From assembly GCA_964506325.1 (NCBI GenBank), contig CAZDLO010000019.1:1-45855 (forward strand): a stretch of DNA of 45,855 bases. The letters are read 5' to 3'. The DNA comes from CAINVV01 sp964506325. GTDB lineage: Bacteria > Bacteroidota > Bacteroidia > Bacteroidales > Prolixibacteraceae. Shown in pieces: positions 33,501-41,266 of the stretch (positions within the stretch are counted from its first letter, which is position 1; every line of letters starts with the position of its first letter). Both the position numbers and the translations under genes were made by a program. Under the pieces are notes generated by a model that did no database searches, was not told the origin of the DNA, and saw nothing but the letters and a program-made list of their open reading frames with translations.

Positions 33501-33952
33501 TACATAACAGGAAATTCAGCAAGGTTAATATCCAATATCTGCGGCTGATCCGGCAAATCATTGGGTAAATCCTTTTTTGATTTATCAACAGCATCCCTGA
33601 CCCGCTGTTTGGCAGTTTCAACGGCGATATTGGGATAGAATTCAACCACGATGGAGGAGAAATCCTGCACAGAATTGCTGGTGATTTTCTTTACATCAGC
33701 AATTGATTTCAGCTGCTTTTCAATGGGTCTGGTAATCAGGTTTTCAATATCTACGGGAGAGGTTCCGGGATACGGGGAATTGACTATAATATAAGGGATT
33801 ATCACTTCCGGAAACTGTTCCTTGGGAATCCTGTAATAATTCAGCAAACCAAGTACGGAGATAATTAAGGCAAGTACATACACACTCGTCTTGTTATCAA
33901 CCGCCCAGCTTGTGGCAAAAAATTCTTTAATAAAAAACTTATCTTTTGACAT
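30563..33952 (-). CDS. RND-family efflux transporter permease (HAE1/AcrB type)
   Basis: This 1129-residue inner-membrane proton-driven pump is the energised part of a tripartite efflux complex. It shows the RND N-terminus (SWAVDNKTSVYVLALIISVL), porter-domain patterns (NSPYPGTSPVDIENL, PVMYINISGNYD), and the proton-relay segment FALGIVVDDAIVVIEN in TM4 with its two Asp residues near 406. The second half (LGMIFFILITQFGSISKTII; GVVVRNGILIVEFIDEM) mirrors the first. It is about 90 residues longer than AcrB, mainly because of a hydrophobic insert at about residues 505-565 between the halves. It is the last gene of an operon with the adaptor (18 bp) and TolC-type genes and ends at an intrinsic terminator. 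Confidence 0.94.
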   Translation of the reverse strand: MSKDKFFIKEFFATSWAVDNKTSVYVLALIISVLGLLNYYRIPKEQFPEVIIPYIIVNSPYPGTSPVDIENLITRPIEKQLKSIADVKKITSNSVQDFSSIVVEFYPNIAVETAKQRVRDAVDKSKKDLPNDLPDQPQILDINLAEFPVMYINISGNYDLDKLKKFADIVQDKVEGVKEITRVDIVGALEREIQINADIFKMQAARVTFTDIESAVARENITISGGTLTLNGTKNSVRLKGQFETVQNVRDIIVHASGGAYVKLSDIAEVKDDFKDQESFSRLDGKNVITLNVIKKAGTNLLEASDQIKEIVASVKGKELPEDITMTISGDQSVMTRNTLEELNNTIIIGFILVTIVLMFFMGFTNAFFVGLSVPLSMAIAYLVIPNIGFTMNMIVMFAFIFALGIVVDDAIVVIENTHRMHRTHPDIRVAAKLAAGEVFLPILSGTLTTLAPFFPLAFWPGIVGQFMHYLPVTLIITLFASLFVAYIFNPVFAVSFMAHEFDGEDKNEWKKTKKILLGFFGLAVIFYLFKSFGIGNFIVFAILMVFFYHYAIRFWIKSFQEVLWPKMMAAYERQLRWVLYGFRPLWMLGAMTALFIFTIILTGIVKPTVLFFPNSDPNNVLVYVKMPGGTDQNVTDSVTRIAERRVYQAIGQHNPDVESVISNITIGAEEEGFASAGKPYNKGKISVNFVESKARTTGINTTQYMEKIRESVGDIAGAEITVGKTKMGPPTGKPINIEVTSENMENLVADAYGFRSYLDSLNIPGVEELKTDFELNSPEIMIDINRDRAQRAGLSTGQIGLELRTALFGKEISKYKEDEDEYPITLRYNKLTRENINSLINLVITYRDMNSGQLRTIPLSTVASIHYSSSYAGIKRLDQKRVITIYSNVLTGYSPNDIVPKIKAFAKNYPLHNGTSVKLTGEQEDQAETAGFLATAMIIALGMIFFILITQFGSISKTIIILSEVIFSIIGVLLGVIIFRQDLVIMMTGLGVVALGGIVVRNGILIVEFIDEMKKRGLKTREAIVQAGKTRITPVILTASATILGLVPLAVGLNINFETLFTHFNPHLYVGGDNVAFWGPLSWTIIFGLSFATFLTLLFVPALYYMDYVIRLKYRRRKNLKKILEAKA

Positions 33953-33970
33953 GATATCTTATTTTGTCAG

Positions 33971-35086
33971 TTATAATATTACCAATGACCCTTCTTTGAG
34001 GTTTTGGAAACCGGCAGTTATTACCTGATCTCCAACGCTGAGCCCTGAGGTAACCTCAGTTTCACCGTTGTATTCCATTCCGGTAACAATGTTTTTGCGT
34101 ACCGCGACGTCTGACCCCCCATTTTTTGAGACTACATAGACAAATTTGCTATCCCTGTTGGTCTGTATTATATTAACAGGCAGGACGATGGATGAATCAC
34201 TTACATAGTCCTTGATTTTTACATATGCGATCATATTGGCCCGCAGTTCGGTCTTGTTGGAAGAAAACCTGCATTCAACCTTGAAGGTGCGGTTGGAGGG
34301 ATCAATGAAGCGGCTGGTGAAACTCAGCTTTGTCTCAATTTCCTGGCCTAGGTCTGGAAACCTGACGAATGCCTGGTTTCCATTCTTTATCCTTGAAGTG
34401 AAGTTCTCAGAGATTTCAGCGGTAATTTTTGCAGTAGACATATTGATGACACGGATGGCTGATGTCGGCAGGCCGGGGGAGGCCAGTTGCCCGACTTTCA
34501 GCGGAACACTTTCTACAGATCCGTTTATCGGAGATACAATATTTGCCATGGATATCTGCTCCTGTAAGGTCTTGATACGTTTTTCCAGTGATTCCTTTGT
34601 ACTCCTGGACTGGAGGAATTGCACTTCGCTTCCAATTTTCTTGTCCCACAAATTTTTCTGTTTTTCATAGATAATTGAGGCCATTTCAAGCTGGGTTTCC
34701 ACCTCCTCAACCGATTGCTTCAACACCTGGGCATCCAGTGTGGCAAGGATCTGGCCCTTCTTGACGACAGAACCTTCCCTCACATAAACATTGGTAACAA
34801 CACCTGCCATCTGAGGACTTACTGAAACGTTCTGGTCTCCATCCACAACTCCCTGGATTTCAACAAAATGATTGAATGTTGTTGTTTCAACTGTTTTGAC
34901 TTTTACCGGCAAGGCTTTTTCGGACTTTTGCTGATCAGGGTTGATTTCAGACTCAAGTTTTGAAATTTTGGTACTAAGAATTTCGTGTTCGGTTTTCAAT
35001 TTTTCCAGTTCTGCCTTTTTGTCTTTACTCTGATTGCAGGCTACCAGCGTGGCAACAATAGCCATTGTGTACAATGCGTTTTTCAT
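33971..35086 (-). CDS. RND efflux periplasmic adaptor (membrane fusion protein)
   Basis: This 371-residue lipoprotein links the RND permease to the outer-membrane channel. The lipobox is LVAC (Cys17 in MKNALYTMAIVATLVACNQS). A coiled-coil at about 23-60 leads to the barrel-sandwich part with VYVREGSVVKKGQILATLDA (about 100-119), then a second coiled-coil hairpin (about 120-175) and the closing half INGSVESVPLKVGQLASPG. A beta-barrel and membrane-proximal domain follow (DSSIVLPVNIIQTNRDSKFV and ITAGFQNLKEGSLVIL). This is the AcrA/MexA architecture. It is 20 bp from the TolC gene and 18 bp from the permease gene. Confidence 0.94.
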   Translation of the reverse strand: MKNALYTMAIVATLVACNQSKDKKAELEKLKTEHEILSTKISKLESEINPDQQKSEKALPVKVKTVETTTFNHFVEIQGVVDGDQNVSVSPQMAGVVTNVYVREGSVVKKGQILATLDAQVLKQSVEEVETQLEMASIIYEKQKNLWDKKIGSEVQFLQSRSTKESLEKRIKTLQEQISMANIVSPINGSVESVPLKVGQLASPGLPTSAIRVINMSTAKITAEISENFTSRIKNGNQAFVRFPDLGQEIETKLSFTSRFIDPSNRTFKVECRFSSNKTELRANMIAYVKIKDYVSDSSIVLPVNIIQTNRDSKFVYVVSKNGGSDVAVRKNIVTGMEYNGETEVTSGLSVGDQVITAGFQNLKEGSLVIL

Positions 35087-35106
35087 TTTAATGTATTGTT
35101 ATTTTG

Positions 35107-36444
35107 TTATTTGCTTATTTCCTGGTTGATATTGTATAATTTTTCAAGTTTTGTCTTTGCTGTTGCCAGATCGTAAATACTCTGGTAGTAATTTGTCAGA
35201 CTCGAGAGATATTGATTCTGCGTGGTTGTGAGATCGATGCTGGTGGATACCCCGTTTTTGTATTTTTCCAAAGTACGCAGGTAGATCTCATCTGAGAGAG
35301 TCAGGTTCTTTTTTTGAATTTCAAATTTCTCATATTTCAGTTTCAGGTCTGTCTGATACTGATCTGCCTGCATTATCAGGTTATTGTATACAAATTTCCT
35401 GGTGTTGTTTAATTTTTCAATGTTCAGTTTTTTTTGGGATACTACTGCCATTCTCTGACCACTGCTGAAAATTGGCATTGTCATACTGATACCAAGAATA
35501 TCCTTCATGCTAAAATCAAAGGAAGGCTTGTTTGATTTTTCTGAATGTGTCCAGAAACCCGCAATAACAGGCATATAGGCTGCAATGGCATTTTTGTACT
35601 CCAGTGTAGACAAAGTTGACAGGGTCTTTATCAACCTGTAATCTATGTTTTTTTCAATGTTAAAGGGCTCATCAATCAATGAGTTAACTGTTGCCGGCAG
35701 TGTATAATTACCTGAATCCAGCTGATCTGTCAATAGAACCCGGGCATTGAGTTCCAGTCCGAGAATGATCTTAAATAGCCTGTTGGCTACATCGAGGTTG
35801 CCCTGCACCTGGTTGATTGCATTTTTCAGGTTGTTGGCGGTAAGTTCCAGTTGATCAACGTCTGTTTTTTCAATAAATCCCTGTTTGTTAATCTCTGTTA
35901 TTTCAATGGTCGTTTTTTGGACATTCTCCAGGTTTTTACGGAGGTTGGCAAGGCTTGATTCCCCGACAAGGATTAGGTAATAGGTATTGATTACAGATTC
36001 ATTCACATCGAGGAGGACTTTTTCGTTGTTTTCATCTGTCTGCTGGTAAAGCGTCTTCATCGCTTTCAGTCCAACGAGATAAGAACCGTTGAAAATCAAC
36101 TGCGATGCACTCAGGTCAAACGTGACATTGTTTTTTACTCCCAGTTCAATGGCAGGAGTACCGGGACCCATAGTCCCAGGAGGCAGTGTAGGCACTACCG
36201 GGAGATAAGAATAAACTGATTTTGTGTCTACATGCGGAAGTCCGATGGCTGTGGTTTCCCAGATTTTCTTCCGGGCAATTTCCATATCCAGTGCCGAATT
36301 TCTGACAAGTGTGTTGTTTTCTAATGCAATTCGTCTGGCTTCCTGTAATGAGATTCGGAGCGTATCCTGGGCATTGCCTCTTAAATTTCCCAACGTTAGC
36401 AGGGAAATGATCGTCATTGTTATATAACGTTTTGAAAATGACAT
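35107..36444 (-). CDS. TolC-family outer-membrane efflux channel
   Basis: This 445-residue protein has a signal peptide (MSFSKRYITMTIISLLTLGN, cut near NAQ-DT) and two repeated outer-membrane efflux protein (OEP) domains. The conserved N-terminal helix shows LRISLQEARRIALENNTLVR, and the same internal duplication of long helices is seen in residues about 180-320 and 330-440; LEKYKNGVSTSIDLTTTQNQ is the classic second-repeat motif. It forms the exit duct of the tripartite pump with the adaptor and RND permease encoded downstream. It begins 5 bp after the regulatory gene, so the order is tetR-tolC-adaptor-permease from one promoter. Confidence 0.93.
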   Translation of the reverse strand: MSFSKRYITMTIISLLTLGNLRGNAQDTLRISLQEARRIALENNTLVRNSALDMEIARKKIWETTAIGLPHVDTKSVYSYLPVVPTLPPGTMGPGTPAIELGVKNNVTFDLSASQLIFNGSYLVGLKAMKTLYQQTDENNEKVLLDVNESVINTYYLILVGESSLANLRKNLENVQKTTIEITEINKQGFIEKTDVDQLELTANNLKNAINQVQGNLDVANRLFKIILGLELNARVLLTDQLDSGNYTLPATVNSLIDEPFNIEKNIDYRLIKTLSTLSTLEYKNAIAAYMPVIAGFWTHSEKSNKPSFDFSMKDILGISMTMPIFSSGQRMAVVSQKKLNIEKLNNTRKFVYNNLIMQADQYQTDLKLKYEKFEIQKKNLTLSDEIYLRTLEKYKNGVSTSIDLTTTQNQYLSSLTNYYQSIYDLATAKTKLEKLYNINQEISK

Positions 36445-36449
36445 AGATA

Positions 36450-37103
36450 TTACTTTTTTATGGTGTTAATATATTCTATTATTTCTTTTTTCCTGGATTC
36501 AAAGTAAGCAAGGCCATCCGGCGTTGAAATGGCCCTGATGTGGTTTTCAAACAAAACCTCAAAAAGTTGTACGAAGTTTATATCCAGCATCTTGCATACT
36601 TCAGAATTGTGCAGTTCTATGAAACTGTTGAGGTATATTGTAGCTACCAGGTCTACATTTATGTCGTCCCTGTAGATATTTTCCTCAATACCCTGACGTA
36701 TGTTGCGTTTCATCCCTTCAAATACGTATTTGCGTTTTTTTTCTGCAAAGGATTCAAAGATCTGGTGGAAATACTTCTCCATTTCAAATAGCAACATAGG
36801 ATTGTAACGTTTCATCTCTTCATGAATCGCTTGGCTGATTATCAGGAGTTTTTCAATGGCATTAACAGGTAGTTTGTCAATATCAGCTCTTTTTCTTAAA
36901 AGTGCCGACTCCTCATTGATGAGAACGCGTTCAATAAGTTCCTCCTTGCTTTTAACATAGGTATAAAGTGTTTTTTTTGAGATACCCAGCCGGCGGCTTA
37001 ATTCATCCATGCTAAGGTTCTTTAAACCATAGGAATAGAACAGTTCCTTGATTGGGCCTACCAACTCTCCGAACCGATCTTTTTGCTCAACAGAATTATC
37101 CAT
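36450..37103 (-). CDS. TetR/AcrR-family regulator of the efflux operon
   Basis: This 217-residue repressor has the TetR helix-turn-helix at about residues 24-60 (KNLSMDELSRRLGISKKTLY, then TYVKSKEELIERVL) and a large helical ligand-binding domain after it. It is the first gene of the operon encoding the TolC-type channel, adaptor and RND pump, with 5 bp to the next gene. A perfect 11-bp-arm palindrome lies 39-67 bp upstream of its start (37143-37170), next to a -7-like box, which makes autorepression likely. Ligand unknown; by analogy with AcrR-type proteins, pump substrates relieve repression. Confidence 0.93.
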   Translation of the reverse strand: MDNSVEQKDRFGELVGPIKELFYSYGLKNLSMDELSRRLGISKKTLYTYVKSKEELIERVLINEESALLRKRADIDKLPVNAIEKLLIISQAIHEEMKRYNPMLLFEMEKYFHQIFESFAEKKRKYVFEGMKRNIRQGIEENIYRDDINVDLVATIYLNSFIELHNSEVCKMLDINFVQLFEVLFENHIRAISTPDGLAYFESRKKEIIEYINTIKK

Positions 37104-37134
37104 TTCTACTTATTGACTTTAATATTTCAAGGTG

Positions 37135-37142
37135 CGAATATA
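37135..37142 (-). promoter_or_regulatory. -7 box candidate of the tetR-RND operon
   Basis: On the minus strand TATATTCG followed by CA is a one-mismatch fit to TAnnTTTG, 31 bp before the tetR ATG. The palindrome at 37143-37170 abuts its upstream side and would occupy the spacer and -33 region. Confidence 0.4.
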
Positions 37143-37170
37143 GGAAACGTTTTACACACAAAACGTTTCC
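37143..37170. promoter_or_regulatory. Perfect inverted repeat, candidate TetR operator
   Basis: Arms GGAAACGTTTT and AAAACGTTTCC are exact reverse complements with a 6-nt spacer (ACACAC), 28 bp in all. Each arm includes the self-palindrome AAACGTTT. It is directly upstream of the tetR -7-like box. Size and symmetry are those of TetR-family operators, so it is probably bound by the adjacent regulator. Confidence 0.65.
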
Positions 37171-37275
37171 TTGTGTTAATTGTTTCTTAAATAATATTAA
37201 TTTTTTGTGATCTGTAGCTCTATTTTTTTAAGATTTTGTAAACCATTATCTTTACCGGGAATTAATAATTATTGA

Positions 37276-37698
37276 ATGGGAAGGGTAATGGCTATAGATT
37301 TCGGCAAGAAGAGGGTAGGAGTGGCCGTTACTGATCCGTTGCAACTTATTGCCACTCGACTCGAAACAGTAGATTCTAACAGGATCTGGATGTTTTTGGA
37401 TGATTATTTTTCGAAGGAACCGGTCGACCTGGTTCTGATTGGATATCCTGTTCAGCTGAACAACCAGCCCTCGGAAGCATTAAGGTATATCAATCCTTTT
37501 ATCCAGGGGTTTCAGAAAAAATATGGGATTGAGATCAGGCAGGTCGACGAAAGATACACCTCAAGAATGGCATTTCAGTCCATGATTGATGCCGGTTTGT
37601 CAAAAATGCAGAGAAGGAATAAAAGTACCGTTGATGGAGTTAGTGCAACAATTCTCCTTCAATCCTTTCTTGAACAAAAAAAGTACAACAGTTTATGA
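37276..37698 (+). CDS. ruvX: Holliday junction resolvase-like RuvX (YqgF)
   Basis: This 140-residue RNase H-fold protein starts MGRVMAIDFGKKRVGVAVTD, the YqgF hallmark, with the catalytic Asp8 in the first strand. VLIGYPVQLN (about residues 54-63) and VDERYTSRMAFQSM (about 95-108, second acidic site) follow. YqgF/RuvX proteins are implicated in pre-16S rRNA 5'-end processing and Holliday junction resolution. The stop codon overlaps the start of def by 4 bp (ATGA), so the two are translationally coupled, an arrangement I know from other Bacteroidota. Confidence 0.93.
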   Translation: MGRVMAIDFGKKRVGVAVTDPLQLIATRLETVDSNRIWMFLDDYFSKEPVDLVLIGYPVQLNNQPSEALRYINPFIQGFQKKYGIEIRQVDERYTSRMAFQSMIDAGLSKMQRRNKSTVDGVSATILLQSFLEQKKYNSL

Positions 37699-38252
37699 TT
37701 TTACCTATTTCAGTATATGGGGATCCGGTGTTACGAAAGGTAGCCGAAGACATTGATCTTAATTATGAGGGTCTTAACGAGCTTATAGAGAATATGTTTG
37801 AAACGATGTATAATGCGGAGGGGGTTGGGCTTGCCGCACCTCAGATCGGGCTTTCGATCCGCCTGTTCGTTGTAGACCTCACACCATTGAGCAAGGATGA
37901 AGCATCTCTCATCGATTTCAGGAGAGCCTTTATCAATGTACATATTGTTGAAAAAAGTGGTGACCAGGAGCTCATGGAGGAGGGGTGCCTCAGCATTCCG
38001 GGGATCCATGAGGAGGTGTACCGTAAAAATTTCATTCGGATTCAATACCTTGATGTTGAAGGAATTGCGCACGATGAAACCTATTCAGGCTATACTGCCA
38101 GGGTTCTTCAGCATGAGTATGATCATATCGACGGAGTAATGTTTACTGATCATTGTTCACCTTTGAAAAGAAGGTTGTTGAAGCGTAAACTGTTGGAGAT
38201 ATCCAAAGGGATTACAACAGCCACCTACCGCATAAAAATTCCCAGGATCTGA
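37695..38252 (+). CDS. def: Peptide deformylase
   Basis: This 185-residue metalloenzyme removes the formyl group from the N-terminus of nascent proteins. All three canonical motifs are present: GVGLAAPQIG at residues 43-52, EGCLSIPG at 96-103 with the metal-ligand Cys98, and QHEYDH at 139-144 with the two metal-ligand His and catalytic Glu. The start is coupled to ruvX by an ATGA overlap. The length and motif order are standard; identification is certain. Confidence 0.97.
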   Translation: MILPISVYGDPVLRKVAEDIDLNYEGLNELIENMFETMYNAEGVGLAAPQIGLSIRLFVVDLTPLSKDEASLIDFRRAFINVHIVEKSGDQELMEEGCLSIPGIHEEVYRKNFIRIQYLDVEGIAHDETYSGYTARVLQHEYDHIDGVMFTDHCSPLKRRLLKRKLLEISKGITTATYRIKIPRI

Positions 38253-38331
38253 CAGTTCTTTTTAATAGATACCGCTACTTTACTTCATTTTTCCGATGGA
38301 ATGCCTTAACTTGATGTGAATTGCCATTCAC

Positions 38332-40428
38332 ATGCTTCGTTCCGGCTCCCTCTTTTCTGTCGCTCCTTTTTTACGGTTGCTTTTTCCCCTGTTACTGGGG
38401 GTCATTGTGCCGTTTCCAGGTAATCTTTTTAGTCCTGCCACATTTTACCTGATTGTACTGATTATAATTCTCTTCCTGCTTTGGTTCAGGGAAGGATCCT
38501 TTTATTTCCAGCCTGTCTGGACCCTTCTCTTTATGTTCATTGTCTTTAGCCTGGGTGCTATTCGGGTGAAGCAGGAAAGCCTGGTTTTCCCGGTTCTTCA
38601 GGAAGATTCATACAGCATAATATTGGATGATTACCCCAGGGAAAAGGAGAAAACCCTGCAGCTGACCGGCCGGATGATCAATTCTTCCCTGAAGATTCTG
38701 GTATATCTGCCAAAAACCGCAATGGCATCCAATGCCAGCCCGGGAAGCAAACTTTTGTTTGATGGTAAACCAGAAATGATAGTCAATGCAGGCAATCCTT
38801 TTGAGTTTGATTACCAGGGATATTTGAAGGATAAGGGAATAGGATACCGGATTTTTCTGAAGGAAGGAAAATATTCTATTTCAGAAAACCGTGAGCACCT
38901 GCAAATCTTTCACAGAGCGTTGATCTTCAGGAGATTGTTAATTGAACGCCTTGGCAGTTACGGGATCAAACCCGACAATGTCCGGCTCATCGGATCCATC
39001 TCATTTGGAGCCAGGGATGATGTTGACAAGGAAACCATCCGGTCATTTACTAACACCGGAGTCATACACGTTCTGGCTGTTTCGGGAATGAATGTCGGAC
39101 TCATTTACGTTGTATTGGATTTTCTTTTTCGTTTTCTTAAATCAGGCCGGACAGGTTCTGTCATCCACACCTTCCTGATGATCTCCGGGATATGGAGTTA
39201 TACCATTATCGCAGGTATGTCTGCTTCCATACTAAGGGCGGCTGTAATGTTCTCATTTGTAATAATTGGTACCGGGCTGCGAAGAAATTCGAATATTTTC
39301 AATTCACTGTGTGTGTCATCATTCATTTTAATAGTGTCTGATCCTGCCATTATCCGTGATGTTGGTTTTCAGCTTTCTTATGCCGCATTGCTGTCTATTG
39401 TTGTCATTCAGCCAATTCTTTATAAACGGCTTTATTTCAGAAACCTGCTCGCAGACAAGATGTGGCTGCTGCTTTCCGTGACTTTTGCAGCCCAGGCTGG
39501 AACCCTGCCGTTTACACTCGTTTATTTCCACCAGTTTCCTGTATATTTCTGGCTGGCCAACCTGATTGTCGTTCCGGTGGTAACGATCATCCTCTATCTC
39601 TCTGTGGCACTTTTGTTCATTTCCTTATTTTCAGGTTTTCTGGCTTCCATGGCAGGATTGGTATTGAATTGGTCTGCTGACCTTGTGATTTTGACAGTCC
39701 GGCTGGTGGATAAACTCCCTTATTCAGTGATCAGCGGAATATATCCCACTATTTTTCAGATGGTTCTTATGGTTGTTGCAGTTTTTTTGTTGTGGCAATA
39801 CCACAGGCATCGAAAATGGTTACCAATGGCGGGTATGCTGATATCTGCAATTCTACTGGTCATTTCTGCCGGAATTGGAGAGTATCGGCAGCTTTCCAGG
39901 GAAGAGATCATATTTTTTAATATCCCTCAAACCAGGGCTCTAGCCCTGACAAACGGCCGGCGTACAGTCGTTCTTTATGATTCATATAACATTTCAGAAG
40001 AGAAACTGGGATATCAGATGAATCCCTATTTTGAGGGTAGAGGTATCAGGGAAAGAGAATTTCATAGGCTGAACGATTCACTGAAAATGGCAAACAGCTG
40101 TTTCAGTGTTGCAGGTAATCATATTTGCTACAATGGATTCAATATTTTTGTACAACCGCAACAGGGACCTGATACAGTGAAACAGCGGTCGTCCCGACTG
40201 GATCTGGCCTGGTTGCGAAACGACAAGGAGGTTAATACAGATTTGCTTTATTTTAAGAATTGCGGAATAATACTTTATAAAAGCGAGGGTAATCCATTGC
40301 AGGCGATTGAATCCCTTCCCGGATCGAAGATCTTCAATATGAACCGGGCAGTATTGTTGTCATTTTCTTCACGAATATTTGATTATCCGCAAAAAATCTC
40401 CTGTAATTATTTCTACGGCAATGATTAA
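38332..40428 (+). CDS. ComEC/Rec2-family competence membrane protein
   Basis: This 698-residue polytopic inner-membrane protein belongs to the ComEC/Rec2 family, the channel for single-stranded DNA uptake in natural transformation. An N-terminal DUF4131-like part (hydrophobic stretches to about 80, then an OB-like region to about 200) is followed by the Competence domain with LIGSISFGARDDVDKETIRS and the diagnostic TGVIHVLAVSGMNVGLIYV (about 241-260), then about seven transmembrane helices to about 510. The last 190 residues are soluble; I see no HxHxDH metallo-beta-lactamase motif there, unlike full-length B. subtilis ComEC. Such shortened forms occur in Bacteroidota. It follows def by 79 bp. 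Confidence 0.9.
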   Translation: MLRSGSLFSVAPFLRLLFPLLLGVIVPFPGNLFSPATFYLIVLIIILFLLWFREGSFYFQPVWTLLFMFIVFSLGAIRVKQESLVFPVLQEDSYSIILDDYPREKEKTLQLTGRMINSSLKILVYLPKTAMASNASPGSKLLFDGKPEMIVNAGNPFEFDYQGYLKDKGIGYRIFLKEGKYSISENREHLQIFHRALIFRRLLIERLGSYGIKPDNVRLIGSISFGARDDVDKETIRSFTNTGVIHVLAVSGMNVGLIYVVLDFLFRFLKSGRTGSVIHTFLMISGIWSYTIIAGMSASILRAAVMFSFVIIGTGLRRNSNIFNSLCVSSFILIVSDPAIIRDVGFQLSYAALLSIVVIQPILYKRLYFRNLLADKMWLLLSVTFAAQAGTLPFTLVYFHQFPVYFWLANLIVVPVVTIILYLSVALLFISLFSGFLASMAGLVLNWSADLVILTVRLVDKLPYSVISGIYPTIFQMVLMVVAVFLLWQYHRHRKWLPMAGMLISAILLVISAGIGEYRQLSREEIIFFNIPQTRALALTNGRRTVVLYDSYNISEEKLGYQMNPYFEGRGIREREFHRLNDSLKMANSCFSVAGNHICYNGFNIFVQPQQGPDTVKQRSSRLDLAWLRNDKEVNTDLLYFKNCGIILYKSEGNPLQAIESLPGSKIFNMNRAVLLSFSSRIFDYPQKISCNYFYGND

Positions 40429-40476
40429 GGTTTTTCTGACTGATTGAATGGTTTACTGGTTCTATTCAAGTTGAAA

Positions 40477-41091
40477 TTATTCAAGGAGAATTCCTTTCCC
40501 CTGCCTGATAATTTCTGCCTCCCCTGTAGTGCAGTCAACAATGGTAGAAGGATTGTTATCCCCATATCCTCCATCAATAACGAGATCAACCTGGATTCCA
40601 TATTTTTCTTCAATAAGTTCAGGATCAGTAATGTATTCCAACACTACATCGTCGTGGTGGACTGAGGTGGATAATACGGGATTACCCAGTTCCCTGACAA
40701 TTGTCCGGATAATATTATTGCCGGGAATCCTGATGCCAATATTTTTCTTGGAGTTTTTAAATAGTTTGGGAACATTTGAATTTGCCTGTAATAGAAAAGT
40801 AAACGGACCCGGAAGATTCTTTTTCAGAAGTTTGAAAATTCCATTGGGGAATGGTCTGCAATAGTCGGAGATCTGGCTTAAATCGTACAGTATGAATGAA
40901 AAATCTGCTTTTTCAGGTTTTACATTCTTGATCCTGGCTACCCGTTCGACAGCTTTGGATTTGGTTATATCGCAACCAATTCCATAGATGGTATCAGTAG
41001 GGAAAATTATTACTGCACCATCCCGTAGCATCTCTACTATGCGATCCACCTCCTTTGGGTTTGGGTTGTCATCATACAGACGGACAAGCAT
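40477..41091 (-). CDS. L-threonylcarbamoyladenylate synthase (Sua5/TsaC/YciO type)
   Basis: This 204-residue protein has the YrdC fold that makes threonylcarbamoyl-AMP for the t6A modification of tRNA. Visible motifs are IIFPTDTIYGIGCDITKSKA (about 28-47), KADFSFILYDL (near 71), NLPGPFTFLLQAN (about 89-101) and KNIGIRIPGN (about 115-124). The length fits TsaC/YciO rather than the longer Sua5 with an extra C-terminal domain. YciO-type paralogues also exist and their function is not settled, so I leave the symbol blank. It converges with comEC (48-bp gap, no terminator seen) and is divergent from the MATE gene. Confidence 0.87.
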   Translation of the reverse strand: MLVRLYDDNPNPKEVDRIVEMLRDGAVIIFPTDTIYGIGCDITKSKAVERVARIKNVKPEKADFSFILYDLSQISDYCRPFPNGIFKLLKKNLPGPFTFLLQANSNVPKLFKNSKKNIGIRIPGNNIIRTIVRELGNPVLSTSVHHDDVVLEYITDPELIEEKYGIQVDLVIDGGYGDNNPSTIVDCTTGEAEIIRQGKGILLE

Positions 41092-41266
41092 TGCTGAACT
41101 TATAAATGTTTTATTTTCTAAGTAGTAAAATTAATTTTTTTCGCTTTACTTTCGTTGCGGATAAAGGACCACGGGCTTTTAAATTGCCGGAAGATAAGTC
41201 AGTTCTATGCATTGGCGGCAAAATTCCGGTTTTTGAGGCAATTAAAGTACTTCAGCCAATTTTTGT

